29,255 nucleotides of DNA, from IMG/VR virus record IMGVR_UViG_3300048928_000617, positions 1 to 29,255 of that record; one strand, 5' to 3'. Shown piece after piece: positions 1-8,169 of this stretch. This DNA comes from a virus. Made by a program: the position numbers and the translations under genes. The stretch's first letter is position 1. Each line of letters starts with the position of its first letter. The notes beneath the pieces are model-generated. The model was given only the letters and a program-made list of their open reading frames with translations. It made no database searches and had not been told where the DNA came from.

Positions 1-3
1 GCC

Positions 4-336
4 ATGTTGGCGCTTGGCCGGCTCAAGGTCGGCCAGATGAACAAGACCGAGGCCGCCTACGCGGAGCGGCTACGCCAGCTAGAGGCCGCCGGTGAGATCC
101 AGTGGCACAAGTTCGAGGGCATCAAGCTGCGCCTGGCTGACGGCATGTTCTACACGCCCGACTTTGCGGTGCTAGCCGCTGATGGCGTGATGGAGCTGCA
201 CGAGGTCAAAGGCTTCTGGATGGACGATGCCAGGGTCAAGATCAAGATGGCTGCCGCGCTTTACCCCATGCGCTTCATTGCGGTCCGGGTGAAGCCGAAG
301 CGGGACGGAGGCGGTTGGGCCGTCGAGGAGTTCTGA
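4..336 (+). CDS. DUF1064 family nuclease-like protein
   Basis: This 110-residue protein resembles the DUF1064 family, common in phage replication-to-packaging junctions and related to PD-(D/E)XK nucleases. The visible signature is P52-D53 in FYTPDF and E67-x-K69 in HEVKG, with the following FWMDDARVKIK stretch conserved in the family. It may act on branched or phage DNA, but no activity can be read from sequence alone. The start at 4 keeps the GRLKVGQMNKTEAAYA segment that relatives seem to share; an internal ATG at 37 is the alternative, and the ribosome binding site would lie left of the window. It is the first of three tightly packed genes: its stop overlaps the next start by one base. Confidence 0.78.
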   Translation: MLALGRLKVGQMNKTEAAYAERLRQLEAAGEIQWHKFEGIKLRLADGMFYTPDFAVLAADGVMELHEVKGFWMDDARVKIKMAAALYPMRFIAVRVKPKRDGGGWAVEEF

Positions 337-551
337 TGGACGAGCGCATAGACCGCCTACTGTCGTTGGCCGAGCAGCAGCACGCCACGATCGCGGAGCA
401 GGGACGACAGATCGCTCAACAGGCTGAACAGATCGGACTGCTCACGCAGTCGGTCGTTCTGCTGCTGGGCGAAGAAGTGGGCGTGCCGGTGCCGGAGGGT
501 GACGCCGCGGCAGAGCCGCAGCGCACCGACATGGACGGGAACCCGTACTGA
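336..551 (+). CDS. Small coiled-coil phage protein, function unknown
   Basis: This 71-residue protein starts MDERIDRLLSLAEQQ. The start ATG at 336 shares one base with the stop of the upstream nuclease-like gene, and the stop shares one base with the HNH gene start, so all three are probably translationally coupled. Residues about 4 to 45 form a heptad-like, Gln/Ala/Ile-rich helix (AEQQHATIAEQGRQIAQQ) expected to be a coiled coil. The last 20 residues are acidic and probably unstructured. I do not recognise a family. The TGATG junctions decide the start over an upstream in-frame codon at 315. Confidence 0.7.
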   Translation: MDERIDRLLSLAEQQHATIAEQGRQIAQQAEQIGLLTQSVVLLLGEEVGVPVPEGDAAAEPQRTDMDGNPY

Positions 552-937
552 TGCCAACCAGGCCCGCCCAGCACCGGCCGGCCGGCTGGAAACCCTACAA
601 GGAAGACGCGCTACAAGTTAAGCGGCGGCAGGCCCGAAGGGCGCTGCCGACCAATTCGGCCGCATGGCGCAAGATCCGCGCGGCTCAACTGGCGCGGGAG
701 CCGCTATGCCGACACTGCGCCGAGTTGGGCAGGGTAAAGGCGGCAACGGATGTAGACCACATCGACGGCGACGACGCCAACAACGATCCAGGCAACTACC
801 AGTCCCTCTGCGGGCCCTGCCACAGCGCGAAGACCGCGCGCGAGAACGGCGGGTTCGGGCGGCCGGCGTGGAACCCCAACGGCCGTGACGCGTTCCACGG
901 AGGAGGTCGCCAAGGGAGGGGGGAGGGTGAAAGTTGA
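551..937 (+). CDS. HNH endonuclease (packaging-associated)
   Basis: This 128-residue protein has a complete HNH beta-beta-alpha-metal site: C53-x2-C56 and C87-x2-C90 form a zinc knuckle, and D69-H70 (in DVDHID), N82 and H91 are the expected metal-binding and catalytic residues. The N-terminus is basic, as usual for DNA binding. In HK97-like phages an HNH protein encoded next to the terminase genes works with TerL to nick or cut DNA at cos during packaging. Its position directly before TerS fits that role. The C-terminal 25 residues are Gly/Arg-rich and are encoded by a purine-rich stretch that may overlap packaging signals. Confidence 0.88.
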   Translation: MPTRPAQHRPAGWKPYKEDALQVKRRQARRALPTNSAAWRKIRAAQLAREPLCRHCAELGRVKAATDVDHIDGDDANNDPGNYQSLCGPCHSAKTARENGGFGRPAWNPNGRDAFHGGGRQGRGEGES

Positions 938-1012
938 GGCTGAACGCCTCGCGATACGCGCCCCCTCTTTTGGTCGCATTTCCACAGAATTTGAATTTCG
1001 AGGTTGGCCCCG

Positions 1013-1393
1013 ATGGCGAGGCACAAGCAGCCGGCCGAGCTGGCCAAGCTAAAAGGGGCCGAGAAAAAGAACCCCCAGCGCTACAAAAAGGTCGCCCCGA
1101 CCACGGGCAAGGCACTCGGCAAGCCGCCGGGGCACCTGCCCGAAGAAGTGGTTGAAGTCTGGAAGGAGCTGGACAAGTGCTCGCTGCCGGGGGTGCTGAC
1201 CAGCGCGGACCGATTCGTCATGGAGGTGGCCGCGTCGCTGCTGGCCGAGTTCCGCGCGAACCGCGCCGACTTCAAGGCGGCCAAGTACTCGCACCTGATC
1301 GGCTGCCTGGCGCGGCTCGGCCTCACGCCGGCGGATCGCCAGAAGCTCGGGACCGAGAAGCCCCAGGGGGGCAATCCATTCGACGAGTTCTGA
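1013..1393 (+). CDS. terS: Terminase small subunit (P27 family)
   Basis: This 126-residue protein begins MARHKQPAELAKLKG, a Lys-rich N-terminus typical of P27/Terminase_4 small subunits, followed by helices with LPEEVVEVWKEL and a C-terminus rich in KLG-type residues. It should form a ring that recognises phage DNA at the packaging site and delivers it to TerL. ATG 1013 is chosen over the in-frame TTG at 1004 because a GAGG at 1000-1003 gives a 9-base spacing to 1013 and none to 1004. The gene follows a 75-base gap after the HNH gene and is four bases from the TerL start. Annotation pipelines may use the TTG. Confidence 0.88.
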   Translation: MARHKQPAELAKLKGAEKKNPQRYKKVAPTTGKALGKPPGHLPEEVVEVWKELDKCSLPGVLTSADRFVMEVAASLLAEFRANRADFKAAKYSHLIGCLARLGLTPADRQKLGTEKPQGGNPFDEF

Positions 1394-1396
1394 TGC

Positions 1397-3067
1397 ATGA
1401 CCCCGAGCGAATCTGCCAAGGCCTACGCACGCAGCGTGGTGGCCGGGAAGATTCCGGCCGGACGGTACATCATCCTGGCTTGCCAGCGGTTTCTGGATGA
1501 CCTGAAGCGCACGGGCCCTGACTGGCCGTACAAGTACGACGCGGCCAAGGCCGATCGCGCGGTCAAGTTCCAGGAGCTGATGCCCCACACCAAGGGCAAG
1601 TGGGCGGCGAAAAAGCAGCGCCTGGTGTACGAGCCGTGGCAGCACTTCATCGAGTGCAACCTGTTCGGCTGGGTCCGCAAGTCCACCGGCATGCGCCGGT
1701 TCCGCGAGTCCTACGAAGAGATCCCCCGAAAGAACGGGAAGTCGCTGCGCCTTGCGGCACGGGGCCTGTACCTGTTCGCCGCCGACGGCGAGGCCGGCGC
1801 CGAGATCTACTCGGGCGCCACCAGCGAAAAGCAGGCCTTCGAGGTCTACCGGCCGGCCTGGCAGATGGTTCAGAAGATGCCCGCACTTCGCGCGCGCTTC
1901 GGCATCGAGCAGTCGGGCAACCCGAAGAACCCCGGCTCCATGTTTGTCATGGAGGACATGTCGAAGTTCGAGCCGATGATCGGCAAGCCCGGTGACGGCT
2001 CCAGCCCACACGCGGCGCTGGTGGACGAATACCACGAGCACGACACCGACCACATGGTCGATGCGATGCAGACTGGCATGGGCGCGCGCGAGCAGCCCTT
2101 GCTGGGGATCATCACCACCGCCGGGACCAACCTGGGCGGGCCGTGCTACGAGAAGCGGCGCGATGTGATCCGAATTCTGGAAGGCGAGGTCACCGACGAA
2201 ACCATCTTCGGGATGATCTTCGGCATCGACGAGGGCGACCGGTGGGACGATCCGGCGAGCCTGCGCAAGGCCAACCCCAATTACGGTGTTTCGGTCTTCG
2301 AAGAGTTCCTGTTGGCGCAGCTGGCGCAGGCCAAGCGGTCTGCCAGCAAGCAAAGCGCCTTCCGCACCAAGCACCTGAACGACTGGGTGGGCGCCAAGCT
2401 CGCCTGGATGAACATGCTGGCGTGGCAGCGGCAGAAGCGGTCGTTCGACCTCGACGACTTCGACGGCTGCCGCTGCTGGGTCGGCGTCGATCTCGCATCG
2501 AAGCTGGACGTTGCGGCGGTGGTGATGCTGTTCGAGAAGGACGGCTCCTTCTACGTTGTTCCGCGCTTCTACGTGCCGGAAGCGGCGGTGGAGGAAAACG
2601 AGCGCTACCAGCTGTATGTGCTGGAAGGCCTGATGGTGGCGACGCCAGGGAACATGACCGACTACGCCTTCATCGAAGAAGAGCTGAAGGAGCTGGCGGC
2701 ACGCGGAATCGACATTCAGGACATCGCCTTCGATCCGACCCAAGCCACCTACGTCATGACCAGGCTTGGCCAAGAGGGCCTGCCAGTGGTGGAGATGGCC
2801 CAGTCGGTCCGCAACCTCTCCGAGCCGATGAAGGAAGTGGAGGCCCTGATCTTGTCCCACCAGCTGTGGCACGACGGCAACGCCGCGCTGACTTGGATGA
2901 TGGGCAACGTGGTGGCGCGGATAGACGCGAAGGAGCACGTGTACCCACGGAAGGAATCGAACGACAACAAGATCGACGGCGCGGTGGCGCTGATCATGGC
3001 CATGGCCCGCGCGATGCAAGCGCAGGACACCGGTCAAATTCAACAAGGCTTCGTGGTGATGGACTGA
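1397..3067 (+). CDS. terL: Terminase large subunit (packaging ATPase and nuclease)
   Basis: This 556-residue protein is a full-length TerL of the Terminase_1 type. The ATPase domain has a P-loop at residues 110-116 (PRKNGKS) and a Walker B acidic pair at D210-E211 in LVDEYHEH. The C-terminal RNase H-fold nuclease has the expected acidic triad: D365 (GVDLAS), D446 (AFDPTQ) and D527 (KIDGAVAL). It pumps DNA into the prohead through the portal and cuts genome ends. It starts four bases after TerS and its stop overlaps the portal ATG (ATGA), so the three genes form one translational unit. All catalytic motifs are intact. Confidence 0.96.
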   Translation: MTPSESAKAYARSVVAGKIPAGRYIILACQRFLDDLKRTGPDWPYKYDAAKADRAVKFQELMPHTKGKWAAKKQRLVYEPWQHFIECNLFGWVRKSTGMRRFRESYEEIPRKNGKSLRLAARGLYLFAADGEAGAEIYSGATSEKQAFEVYRPAWQMVQKMPALRARFGIEQSGNPKNPGSMFVMEDMSKFEPMIGKPGDGSSPHAALVDEYHEHDTDHMVDAMQTGMGAREQPLLGIITTAGTNLGGPCYEKRRDVIRILEGEVTDETIFGMIFGIDEGDRWDDPASLRKANPNYGVSVFEEFLLAQLAQAKRSASKQSAFRTKHLNDWVGAKLAWMNMLAWQRQKRSFDLDDFDGCRCWVGVDLASKLDVAAVVMLFEKDGSFYVVPRFYVPEAAVEENERYQLYVLEGLMVATPGNMTDYAFIEEELKELAARGIDIQDIAFDPTQATYVMTRLGQEGLPVVEMAQSVRNLSEPMKEVEALILSHQLWHDGNAALTWMMGNVVARIDAKEHVYPRKESNDNKIDGAVALIMAMARAMQAQDTGQIQQGFVVMD

Positions 3068-4404
3068 TGAGCGCAAAAATCGCACGCAACCGCTTGGATG
3101 TTGCCCTCGGTATAGAACGCGCGCTCCGGGCCAAGGCTCCGACCGTAAATGCGTTGACTGAGGGGGACACCGTAGCCTCGTCCGATCTTCGGATGTTTGA
3201 GGTCTTCGGAAACCCCGCGACGGCATCTGGCGCTGTTGTAACCGACAAGACCGCGATGCGGGTGGCGGCCGTCTACAGTTGCGTGAGCCTGATCGCTGGC
3301 TCGATCGCACAGCTACCGTTGCCGGTATTCGAGCGGATGGACGACGGTCGCCAGCGCGCCAAGCACGATTATTGGTGGATCCTGAACGAGCAATTTGGCC
3401 CGGCATGGTCCGCATCTACCGCCTGGGAGTTCCTGATCTCCCAGATGCTGTTGCGCGGAGACGGCATCGCCTACGCCACCCGCAACCGCAGCGGCGCGGT
3501 AACCGGCCTGATCCCTTGGCCACGCGATCAGGTAACGATATTGGAACAGGAGCGCTCCGGCCCGAAGGAACCGCGCCGGCTGCAGTACACGTTCCACGAC
3601 ACCATCGGCTATTTCACGGTGGATCAGGATGACGTGCTGCACATCCCGGGCTTCGGCTTCAACGGCGTGTCATCGATGTCGGTGATTCAGTGGGGTGCCC
3701 GGAACGGAATCGGCATCGCCATTCAAGGCGACGAACACGCCGGCAAGTTCTTCAGCGAGGGCGGCAAGCCGGAGGTGGCGATCACTTCCACCAGCAAAAT
3801 GACGCCGGACATGCAGGAAAGCTTCCGCGATGCCTGGGTGAAGAAGTACGGAGGCATCCAAGGGAACCGCCGCATTCCCCTGATCCTGACGGAAGGCCTG
3901 GACGTCAAAGAGCTGACCATGTCCGCTGTGGACCAGCAGCTGTTGGAATCGCGACAGTGGCAGGTGATCGACATCGCCCGCGCCTTCGGCGTTCCGCCGC
4001 ACATGATCGGTGAAACGACGAAGGCCAGTAGCTTCGGCACTGGCATCGAATCCATGGGCATAGGATTCGTGAAGTACACGCTGGGTTCCCATCTGAAGCG
4101 GGTCAAGGATGAGTTGAACCGCAAGCTGTTCCGGACGGAGCGGTTCTACGTTGAACACAACGTCGACGGCTTCATGGCCGGTGATTCCAAGGCCCAAGCG
4201 GAGTACTTCAGCAAGGCGCTCGGCGGCCCAGGCGCCCAAGGCTGGATGTACGTCAACGAGGTTCGCCGCCTGAAGAACCTGCCGCCGATCCCCGGCGGAG
4301 ACACGCTGTACCTGCCTACCGAGGCGGCCAAGCCTGCCAACAAGAACGATCCCGATAGGACTGATGACGATGCCGATTCCGAAGCTACTGCAGCTCGCGC
4401 GTAA
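3067..4404 (+). CDS. Portal protein (HK97 family)
   Basis: This 445-residue protein is the dodecameric channel at the capsid vertex through which DNA enters and leaves. Family features visible are the VAAVYSCVSLIAGSIAQLPL segment, the GDGIAYATR stretch, DDVLHIPGFGFNG and the FGVPPHMIGE motif, all typical of Phage_portal (PF04860-type) proteins. The start overlaps the TerL stop as ATGA. The reading frame is open far upstream to 2143, but that part lies antisense-like within terL in another frame and is not coding. The C-terminal tail is charged (Asp/Glu-rich) and overlaps the protease gene by about 35-41 bases. Confidence 0.95.
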   Translation: MSAKIARNRLDVALGIERALRAKAPTVNALTEGDTVASSDLRMFEVFGNPATASGAVVTDKTAMRVAAVYSCVSLIAGSIAQLPLPVFERMDDGRQRAKHDYWWILNEQFGPAWSASTAWEFLISQMLLRGDGIAYATRNRSGAVTGLIPWPRDQVTILEQERSGPKEPRRLQYTFHDTIGYFTVDQDDVLHIPGFGFNGVSSMSVIQWGARNGIGIAIQGDEHAGKFFSEGGKPEVAITSTSKMTPDMQESFRDAWVKKYGGIQGNRRIPLILTEGLDVKELTMSAVDQQLLESRQWQVIDIARAFGVPPHMIGETTKASSFGTGIESMGIGFVKYTLGSHLKRVKDELNRKLFRTERFYVEHNVDGFMAGDSKAQAEYFSKALGGPGAQGWMYVNEVRRLKNLPPIPGGDTLYLPTEAAKPANKNDPDRTDDDADSEATAARA

Positions 4405-5110
4405 CAACGCGAACGCCTCCAAGCCCCTCCGCGCCGAAGCAGGCGACGGTGTGGCCACCATCTACTTGCACGGGGTGATCGGCGGGTGGTGGGGCGATAT
4501 CGACGAAACCGCCTTTGTGCGTGAGCTGGCAGCGATGGACGTGGAGACGATTCACCTTCGGATCGATTCCCCGGGCGGTGATGTGTTCGCGTCGCGCTCA
4601 ATGATGACGGCCATTGCTCAGCACAAGGCCAAGGTGGTTGCCCACGTCGATGGCATCGCAGCCTCTGCCGCGACCGGCCTTTGCATGGCCTGCGACGAGG
4701 TGGAAATCAGCCAAGGCGCGCAGTTCATGATCCACAACGCCTGGACGATTGCGATCGGCAACAAGGCCGAGATGTCGAAAACCGGGGAGCTGCTGACCAA
4801 GATCGATGCTGGCCTCGCTGGCGACTACACCCGCCGCTCTGGCCAGACTTCCGAGCAGATTGTGCAGTGGATGGACGAAGAGACGTGGTTCACCGCTGAT
4901 GAGGCGGTGCAGCACGGCTTCGCCGACCGGGTGGTGGAAGTGGTGGGCAAAAAGGGCGCCAGCAACAGCTGGGATCTCTCGGCCTACAACAACGCCCCGG
5001 CTGCGCTCGGGAAGCCCAAGAACACAGCGAGCGATGACGATGCCGCCATCGCCGCTCACCGAACCGGGCTTGATCGGCGCCTTGCGCTGCTCGAGCGCGC
5101 GCCTGCGTAA
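4364..5110 (+). CDS. ClpP-like prohead maturation protease (S14-type)
   Basis: This protein of about 248 residues has a ClpP fold with a visible catalytic triad: S101 in DGIAASAATG, H124 in MIHNAW and D154 in GLAGDY, plus the oxyanion-type IDSPGGDV strand. In HK97-type phages with this arrangement it cleaves the capsid scaffold region during head maturation. The last 45 residues after VVGKK are a low-complexity tail, often involved in scaffold interaction. The start is ambiguous: ATG 4364 and ATG 4370 are in frame, and AGGA at 4357-4360 sits better for 4370 (9 bases). The gene overlaps the portal end and is followed by an intrinsic terminator. Confidence 0.92.
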   Translation: MTMPIPKLLQLARNNANASKPLRAEAGDGVATIYLHGVIGGWWGDIDETAFVRELAAMDVETIHLRIDSPGGDVFASRSMMTAIAQHKAKVVAHVDGIAASAATGLCMACDEVEISQGAQFMIHNAWTIAIGNKAEMSKTGELLTKIDAGLAGDYTRRSGQTSEQIVQWMDEETWFTADEAVQHGFADRVVEVVGKKGASNSWDLSAYNNAPAALGKPKNTASDDDAAIAAHRTGLDRRLALLERAPA

Positions 5111-5135
5111 GCGACTCCCGCCCGCAGTTCATCAG

Positions 5136-5156
5136 CCGCCGCAAGGCGGTTTTTTT
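5136..5156 (+). terminator. Intrinsic terminator between protease and capsid genes
   Basis: A 5-bp G+C-only stem (CCGCC at 5136-5140, GGCGG at 5145-5149) with a GCAA tetraloop is followed directly by seven T residues (5150-5156). It lies 26 bases after the protease stop and 21 bases before the capsid start, within a co-oriented operon. It may act as an attenuator or mark the end of the portal-protease transcript. Confidence 0.8.
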
Positions 5157-5176
5157 CGCCCAAAGGAAACTGACAC

Positions 5177-6415
5177 ATGCCCCTTAACATTCAGGCCGAG
5201 CGGGAGCGCCGCACCGCGCTGGCAAAGGAAACCCGCAACCTGCTGGACACCAGCACCGGTGATGGCAATACCTGGACCGCCGAGAACCAGGCCAAGTACG
5301 ACACCAACATCGCCGAAATCGAGCGTATCGACGCGTCCATCGAGCGCCACCAGAAGATCATGGACCTGACCGCAGACAACCACCTGCGCGATGCTGGCGT
5401 GCGTGAGCACGACGCGCCCAGCAACAGCGAGCGTCCGCAGGACCGCAAGCTCTTCGACAAGTGGGCTCGTGGTGGCGACAAGGCCCTGAGTGCGGAAGAC
5501 TGGACCCAGGTCAACGCCGCAATGAGCGGCAACCCGAATGTGAACCCGGAACAGGGCGGCTATACCGTCCCGACCACGCTCGCAGCGCAGATCCTCGAAG
5601 CCCTGAAGGACTTCGGCGGCATGCGCCGTGTGGCGGATGTCTTCACCACCGCCGGCGGCGAGCCGATGCAGTACCCCACCAGTGACGGCACCTCGGAAGA
5701 GGGTGAGGTCGTCGCGGAGAACCAGTCGGCGACCGACGATGACGTCGAGTTCGGCACCAAGGGCCTGGGCGTGCACAAGTACAGCTCCAAGGTCGTCACG
5801 GTGCCCTGGGAGCTGCTGCAGGACACGACCTCCGACATCGAGGGCTTCATTACCCGCCGCCTGCAGACCCGACTGGGTCGCGTCACCAACCGTCATTACA
5901 CGGTGGGCACCGGCGTCGGCCAGCCGATGGGTCTCATCACTGCTGCCAGCAACGGCAAGATCGGCGCGGCGTCTGCCATTCCGCTCATCCTGTATGACGA
6001 CCTGATCGACCTCGAGCACAGCATCGACCCCGCATACCGCGCCAACGGTAAGTGGATGTTCCACGACGACATGCTGAAGATGGTCCGCAAGGTCAAGGAC
6101 GAAAGCGGCCGCCCGATCTTCGTGCCGGGCTACGAACAGGGCAATCCGGGCGGCGCTCCGGATCGTCTGCTGAACCGTGATATCGAGATCAACCAGCATA
6201 TGGCCAGCCCGGCAGCTGGCGCCAAGTCGATCGTCTTCGGTGACTTCAGCTACTACAAGATCCGCGACGTGATGGCGGTGACGCTGTTCCGCTTCAACGA
6301 TTCGGCCTACATCAAGAAGGGGCAGGTGGGCTTCCTTGCTTGGATGCGGACCGGCGGCAACCTGATCGACGTGGGCGGCGCGGTCAAAACCTTCCAGCAC
6401 GGCGCCGCGGCGTAA
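5177..6415 (+). CDS. Major capsid protein (HK97 fold)
   Basis: This 412-residue protein forms the icosahedral head lattice. Its first about 110 residues are charged and heptad-like (ERERRTALAKETRNLL through IERIDASIERHQKIMD), the delta domain removed by the prohead protease. The remainder matches the Phage_capsid family: GGYTVPTTLAAQILEALKDFGGMRRVADV, the YPTSDGTSEEGEVVAENQ loop, the KYSSKVVTVPWELLQD spine helix and the C-terminal FGDFSYYKIRD segment. An AAAGGAA motif 8 bases before ATG 5177 is a good ribosome binding site. It lies just downstream of a terminator, so a local promoter or antitermination is needed for high expression; no clear promoter was found in the short gap. Confidence 0.96.
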   Translation: MPLNIQAERERRTALAKETRNLLDTSTGDGNTWTAENQAKYDTNIAEIERIDASIERHQKIMDLTADNHLRDAGVREHDAPSNSERPQDRKLFDKWARGGDKALSAEDWTQVNAAMSGNPNVNPEQGGYTVPTTLAAQILEALKDFGGMRRVADVFTTAGGEPMQYPTSDGTSEEGEVVAENQSATDDDVEFGTKGLGVHKYSSKVVTVPWELLQDTTSDIEGFITRRLQTRLGRVTNRHYTVGTGVGQPMGLITAASNGKIGAASAIPLILYDDLIDLEHSIDPAYRANGKWMFHDDMLKMVRKVKDESGRPIFVPGYEQGNPGGAPDRLLNRDIEINQHMASPAAGAKSIVFGDFSYYKIRDVMAVTLFRFNDSAYIKKGQVGFLAWMRTGGNLIDVGGAVKTFQHGAAA

Positions 6416-6477
6416 GCCGGCACCCTTGATTGGCCGGGCGGTCTGCTGACCGCCTGGCCTGTACCAGGAGCAGGACC

Positions 6478-6918
6478 ATGGCAAAACAGAAATCCCAAGC
6501 CTTGCCCGCCAGCGAAGCTGCGGCGGGTCCGGCTGCCGCGGCAGATGCGTCTGTCACTGAGGTGGCCAGCGCGGCGGAGGCTGCTGCCCCCACCGCACCC
6601 GATAGCGATCCAGTTGCGAGGCCGGACGGCGTCAGTGCCGAAGCGGATGCCGATAGCTCCACCGCCGGGGACGGCAAGGCGGCAGCGCCCGGTGCGGAGA
6701 CAGTCCGGGACCCCGGCCAGCCCCGGGGGCAGGACGAGCAGGCGCCAACCACTCACGCCCCGCCGGGCAAAAAGGTGCGCGGCCTGGTGCTGAGCGATAG
6801 CGCCTTCGGGCGTTGCGGCGAGGTGAGGGAATTCGACGCTGCACACGCAGCCGTAATCGAGGCGGGCGGCTTCATCGACACCCATCCCAATGCCGTAGCT
6901 TCCGCTGAAGGGGATTGA
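6478..6918 (+). CDS. Ala-rich small head protein, function unknown
   Basis: This 146-residue protein starts MAKQKSQALPASEAAAG; ATG 6478 follows CAGGAGCAGGACC, giving a GGAG-type site at good spacing, which favours it over the in-frame start at 6430. Residues 5 to about 95 are Ala/Pro/Asp-rich and low complexity, likely disordered. The last 50 residues (KKVRGLVLSDSAFGRCGEVR) form a compact predicted beta domain. It sits between the capsid and connector genes, where siphoviruses often carry small capsid-decorating or connector accessory proteins. I cannot name a family. Confidence 0.7.
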   Translation: MAKQKSQALPASEAAAGPAAAADASVTEVASAAEAAAPTAPDSDPVARPDGVSAEADADSSTAGDGKAAAPGAETVRDPGQPRGQDEQAPTTHAPPGKKVRGLVLSDSAFGRCGEVREFDAAHAAVIEAGGFIDTHPNAVASAEGD

Positions 6919-6921
6919 TCC

Positions 6922-7341
6922 ATGCTGCGTACGCGAGCCCCAGCCACTGAAGAGCCGGTGAGCTTGGCGGAAGCGAAAGCGCACCTGGCTGTGATCCATG
7001 CCGCCGACGATCTCCTGATCGGTGCCCTGATCGTGGCCGCCCGTGAGGTGGTTGAGCGCGCGACCGCCTACGCACTGGTGGTGGCCAGCTACGAATGGAG
7101 CCCTGTAGGCGAGCGGTGCGCGCCGCTACCGATTGAACCAGGCACCGTCACAAGCGGTCCCGGCGAGTACCCGATTCTGTTCGATACCGTTCCTGGTCCG
7201 GTGCCGGCGCCGCTACGCGCGGCGATGCTTCTGCTGATCGGCGACCTGTACGCGAACCGAGAGGTGGGCATTGCGGCAGGCACGATTGAGAACCCTACGA
7301 TCGAGCGCCTTATGTTCCCCTATAGGAGGGTGATGCCATGA
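6922..7341 (+). CDS. Head-tail connector protein (HK97 gp6-like)
   Basis: This 139-residue protein starts MLRTRAPATEEPVSLAEAKAHL and contains the family's characteristic PVSLAEAKAHL...DDLLIGALIVAAREVVERAT helix pair and the C-terminal LRAAMLLLIGDLYANRE helix. It is the adaptor ring that docks below the portal (Phage_connect_1/gp6 type). Only three bases separate it from the preceding gene, and its last four bases overlap the head-closure ATG. Length is slightly larger than the HK97 gp6 core because of a Pro-rich middle loop. Confidence 0.9.
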   Translation: MLRTRAPATEEPVSLAEAKAHLAVIHAADDLLIGALIVAAREVVERATAYALVVASYEWSPVGERCAPLPIEPGTVTSGPGEYPILFDTVPGPVPAPLRAAMLLLIGDLYANREVGIAAGTIENPTIERLMFPYRRVMP

Positions 7342-7670
7342 GGCGCGCCGGCAAGTATCGCCATCGGATCACGCTGCAGGATTTCGCCACGGTGCGCGAT
7401 CCGCTCGGCGGCGACCGGAAGGCCTGGGCAGACTGGCATCTGGACGTCCCAGCGGAGGTCGTGCCGCTGTCCGGGAGAGAGTTCACGGCGGCAAGCGCCG
7501 AGCATGGCCAGGTGACGGCACGCATGGAGATCCCGTATCTGCCGGGGGTCCTCAACACCATGCGGGTGATGTTCGACGGCCAGGTGTACGCCATTCGCGC
7601 GGTTCTGCCGGATCCGACTGCACGCAGCCACATCAACCTCATGGTGGATGCGGGGGTGTCGGATGGCTGA
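7338..7670 (+). CDS. Head closure / head-tail joining protein
   Basis: This 110-residue protein begins MRRAGKYRHRITLQDFATVRD, the typical opening of Phage_H_T_join (SPP1 gp16 / HK97 gp7-like) proteins: a short basic start, RITLQ strand, a WADWHLDVPAEVVPLSGREF segment and a late VYAIRAVLPDPT strand. It forms the stopper ring that closes the filled head before tail joining. ATGA overlap with the connector gene and an 8-base overlap with the next gene support translational coupling. An AGGAGG site in the end of the upstream gene serves as ribosome binding site. Confidence 0.9.
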   Translation: MRRAGKYRHRITLQDFATVRDPLGGDRKAWADWHLDVPAEVVPLSGREFTAASAEHGQVTARMEIPYLPGVLNTMRVMFDGQVYAIRAVLPDPTARSHINLMVDAGVSDG

Positions 7671-8169
7671 GGAACTACAGCTTCATGGTCTGAAGGGGCT
7701 GTTGACGACCCTGCGCGGCTTGCCGGACGAGGTCCGCGGAAAGCCATTGCGCACCGGCATGCGCAAGGGGGGCAACATCATCCGTGATGAGGCTCGGAAC
7801 CGGGTGGTGAAGCATTCCGGGTTCCTTGCCAGCGAGATCGTGGTCCGCAGAGCCAACGCGAGGAACCGGCGCCGAGCAGGCGTGGGCAAGGACGGTGAGT
7901 ACTTCACCGTCGGCGTGCGGGTTGGCCGAAAGGCCAAGTACTCGAACACGAAGCGGAACCAGCGCCTACGCCGAGTCGGCAAGGTTTATGAAACCACCGG
8001 CTGGGCGCACTACTGGCGGCACGTTGAGTTCGGGACCAAGAAGATGGCGGCAAAGCCATTCCTGACGCCCTCGGCGGAAGCCCGTGGTCCGCAAGCGGCA
8101 CAGGCCATCATCAACGAAACGTGGATCGCGATCACTCGCGCGCTGAAACGACAAGGCTGGGTGCTGTGA
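7663..8169 (+). CDS. HK97 gp10-like tail/neck component
   Basis: This 168-residue basic protein (MAEELQLHGLKGLLTTLRGL) matches the HK97-gp10_like putative tail-component family: an N-terminal LxGLxxLxxxLxxLP helix, AxRxGGxIIRxEAR helix, and the C-terminal HVEFGTKKMAAKPFLTPS stretch, which is nearly diagnostic. It is thought to be a tail-terminator or neck-associated protein. ATG 7663 overlaps the end of the upstream gene and is preferred over 7648. The stop overlaps the next ATG (TGATG). Confidence 0.88.
   Translation: MAEELQLHGLKGLLTTLRGLPDEVRGKPLRTGMRKGGNIIRDEARNRVVKHSGFLASEIVVRRANARNRRRAGVGKDGEYFTVGVRVGRKAKYSNTKRNQRLRRVGKVYETTGWAHYWRHVEFGTKKMAAKPFLTPSAEARGPQAAQAIINETWIAITRALKRQGWVL

Noticed and set aside
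2143-3066. N-terminal extension of the portal gene
   Set aside because: The extension is the out-of-frame shadow of terL; the portal family start and the ATGA overlap both point to 3067.
1049-3415. A 788-codon open frame on the minus strand opposite the terminase genes
   Set aside because: Its protein is low-complexity (His/Arg/Leu/Val-rich), it lies wholly opposite genes with intact catalytic motifs, and such long antisense frames are common in G+C-rich DNA.
5132-6484. A 450-codon minus-strand frame opposite the capsid gene
   Set aside because: It is antisense to a clear major capsid protein and has no recognisable motifs.
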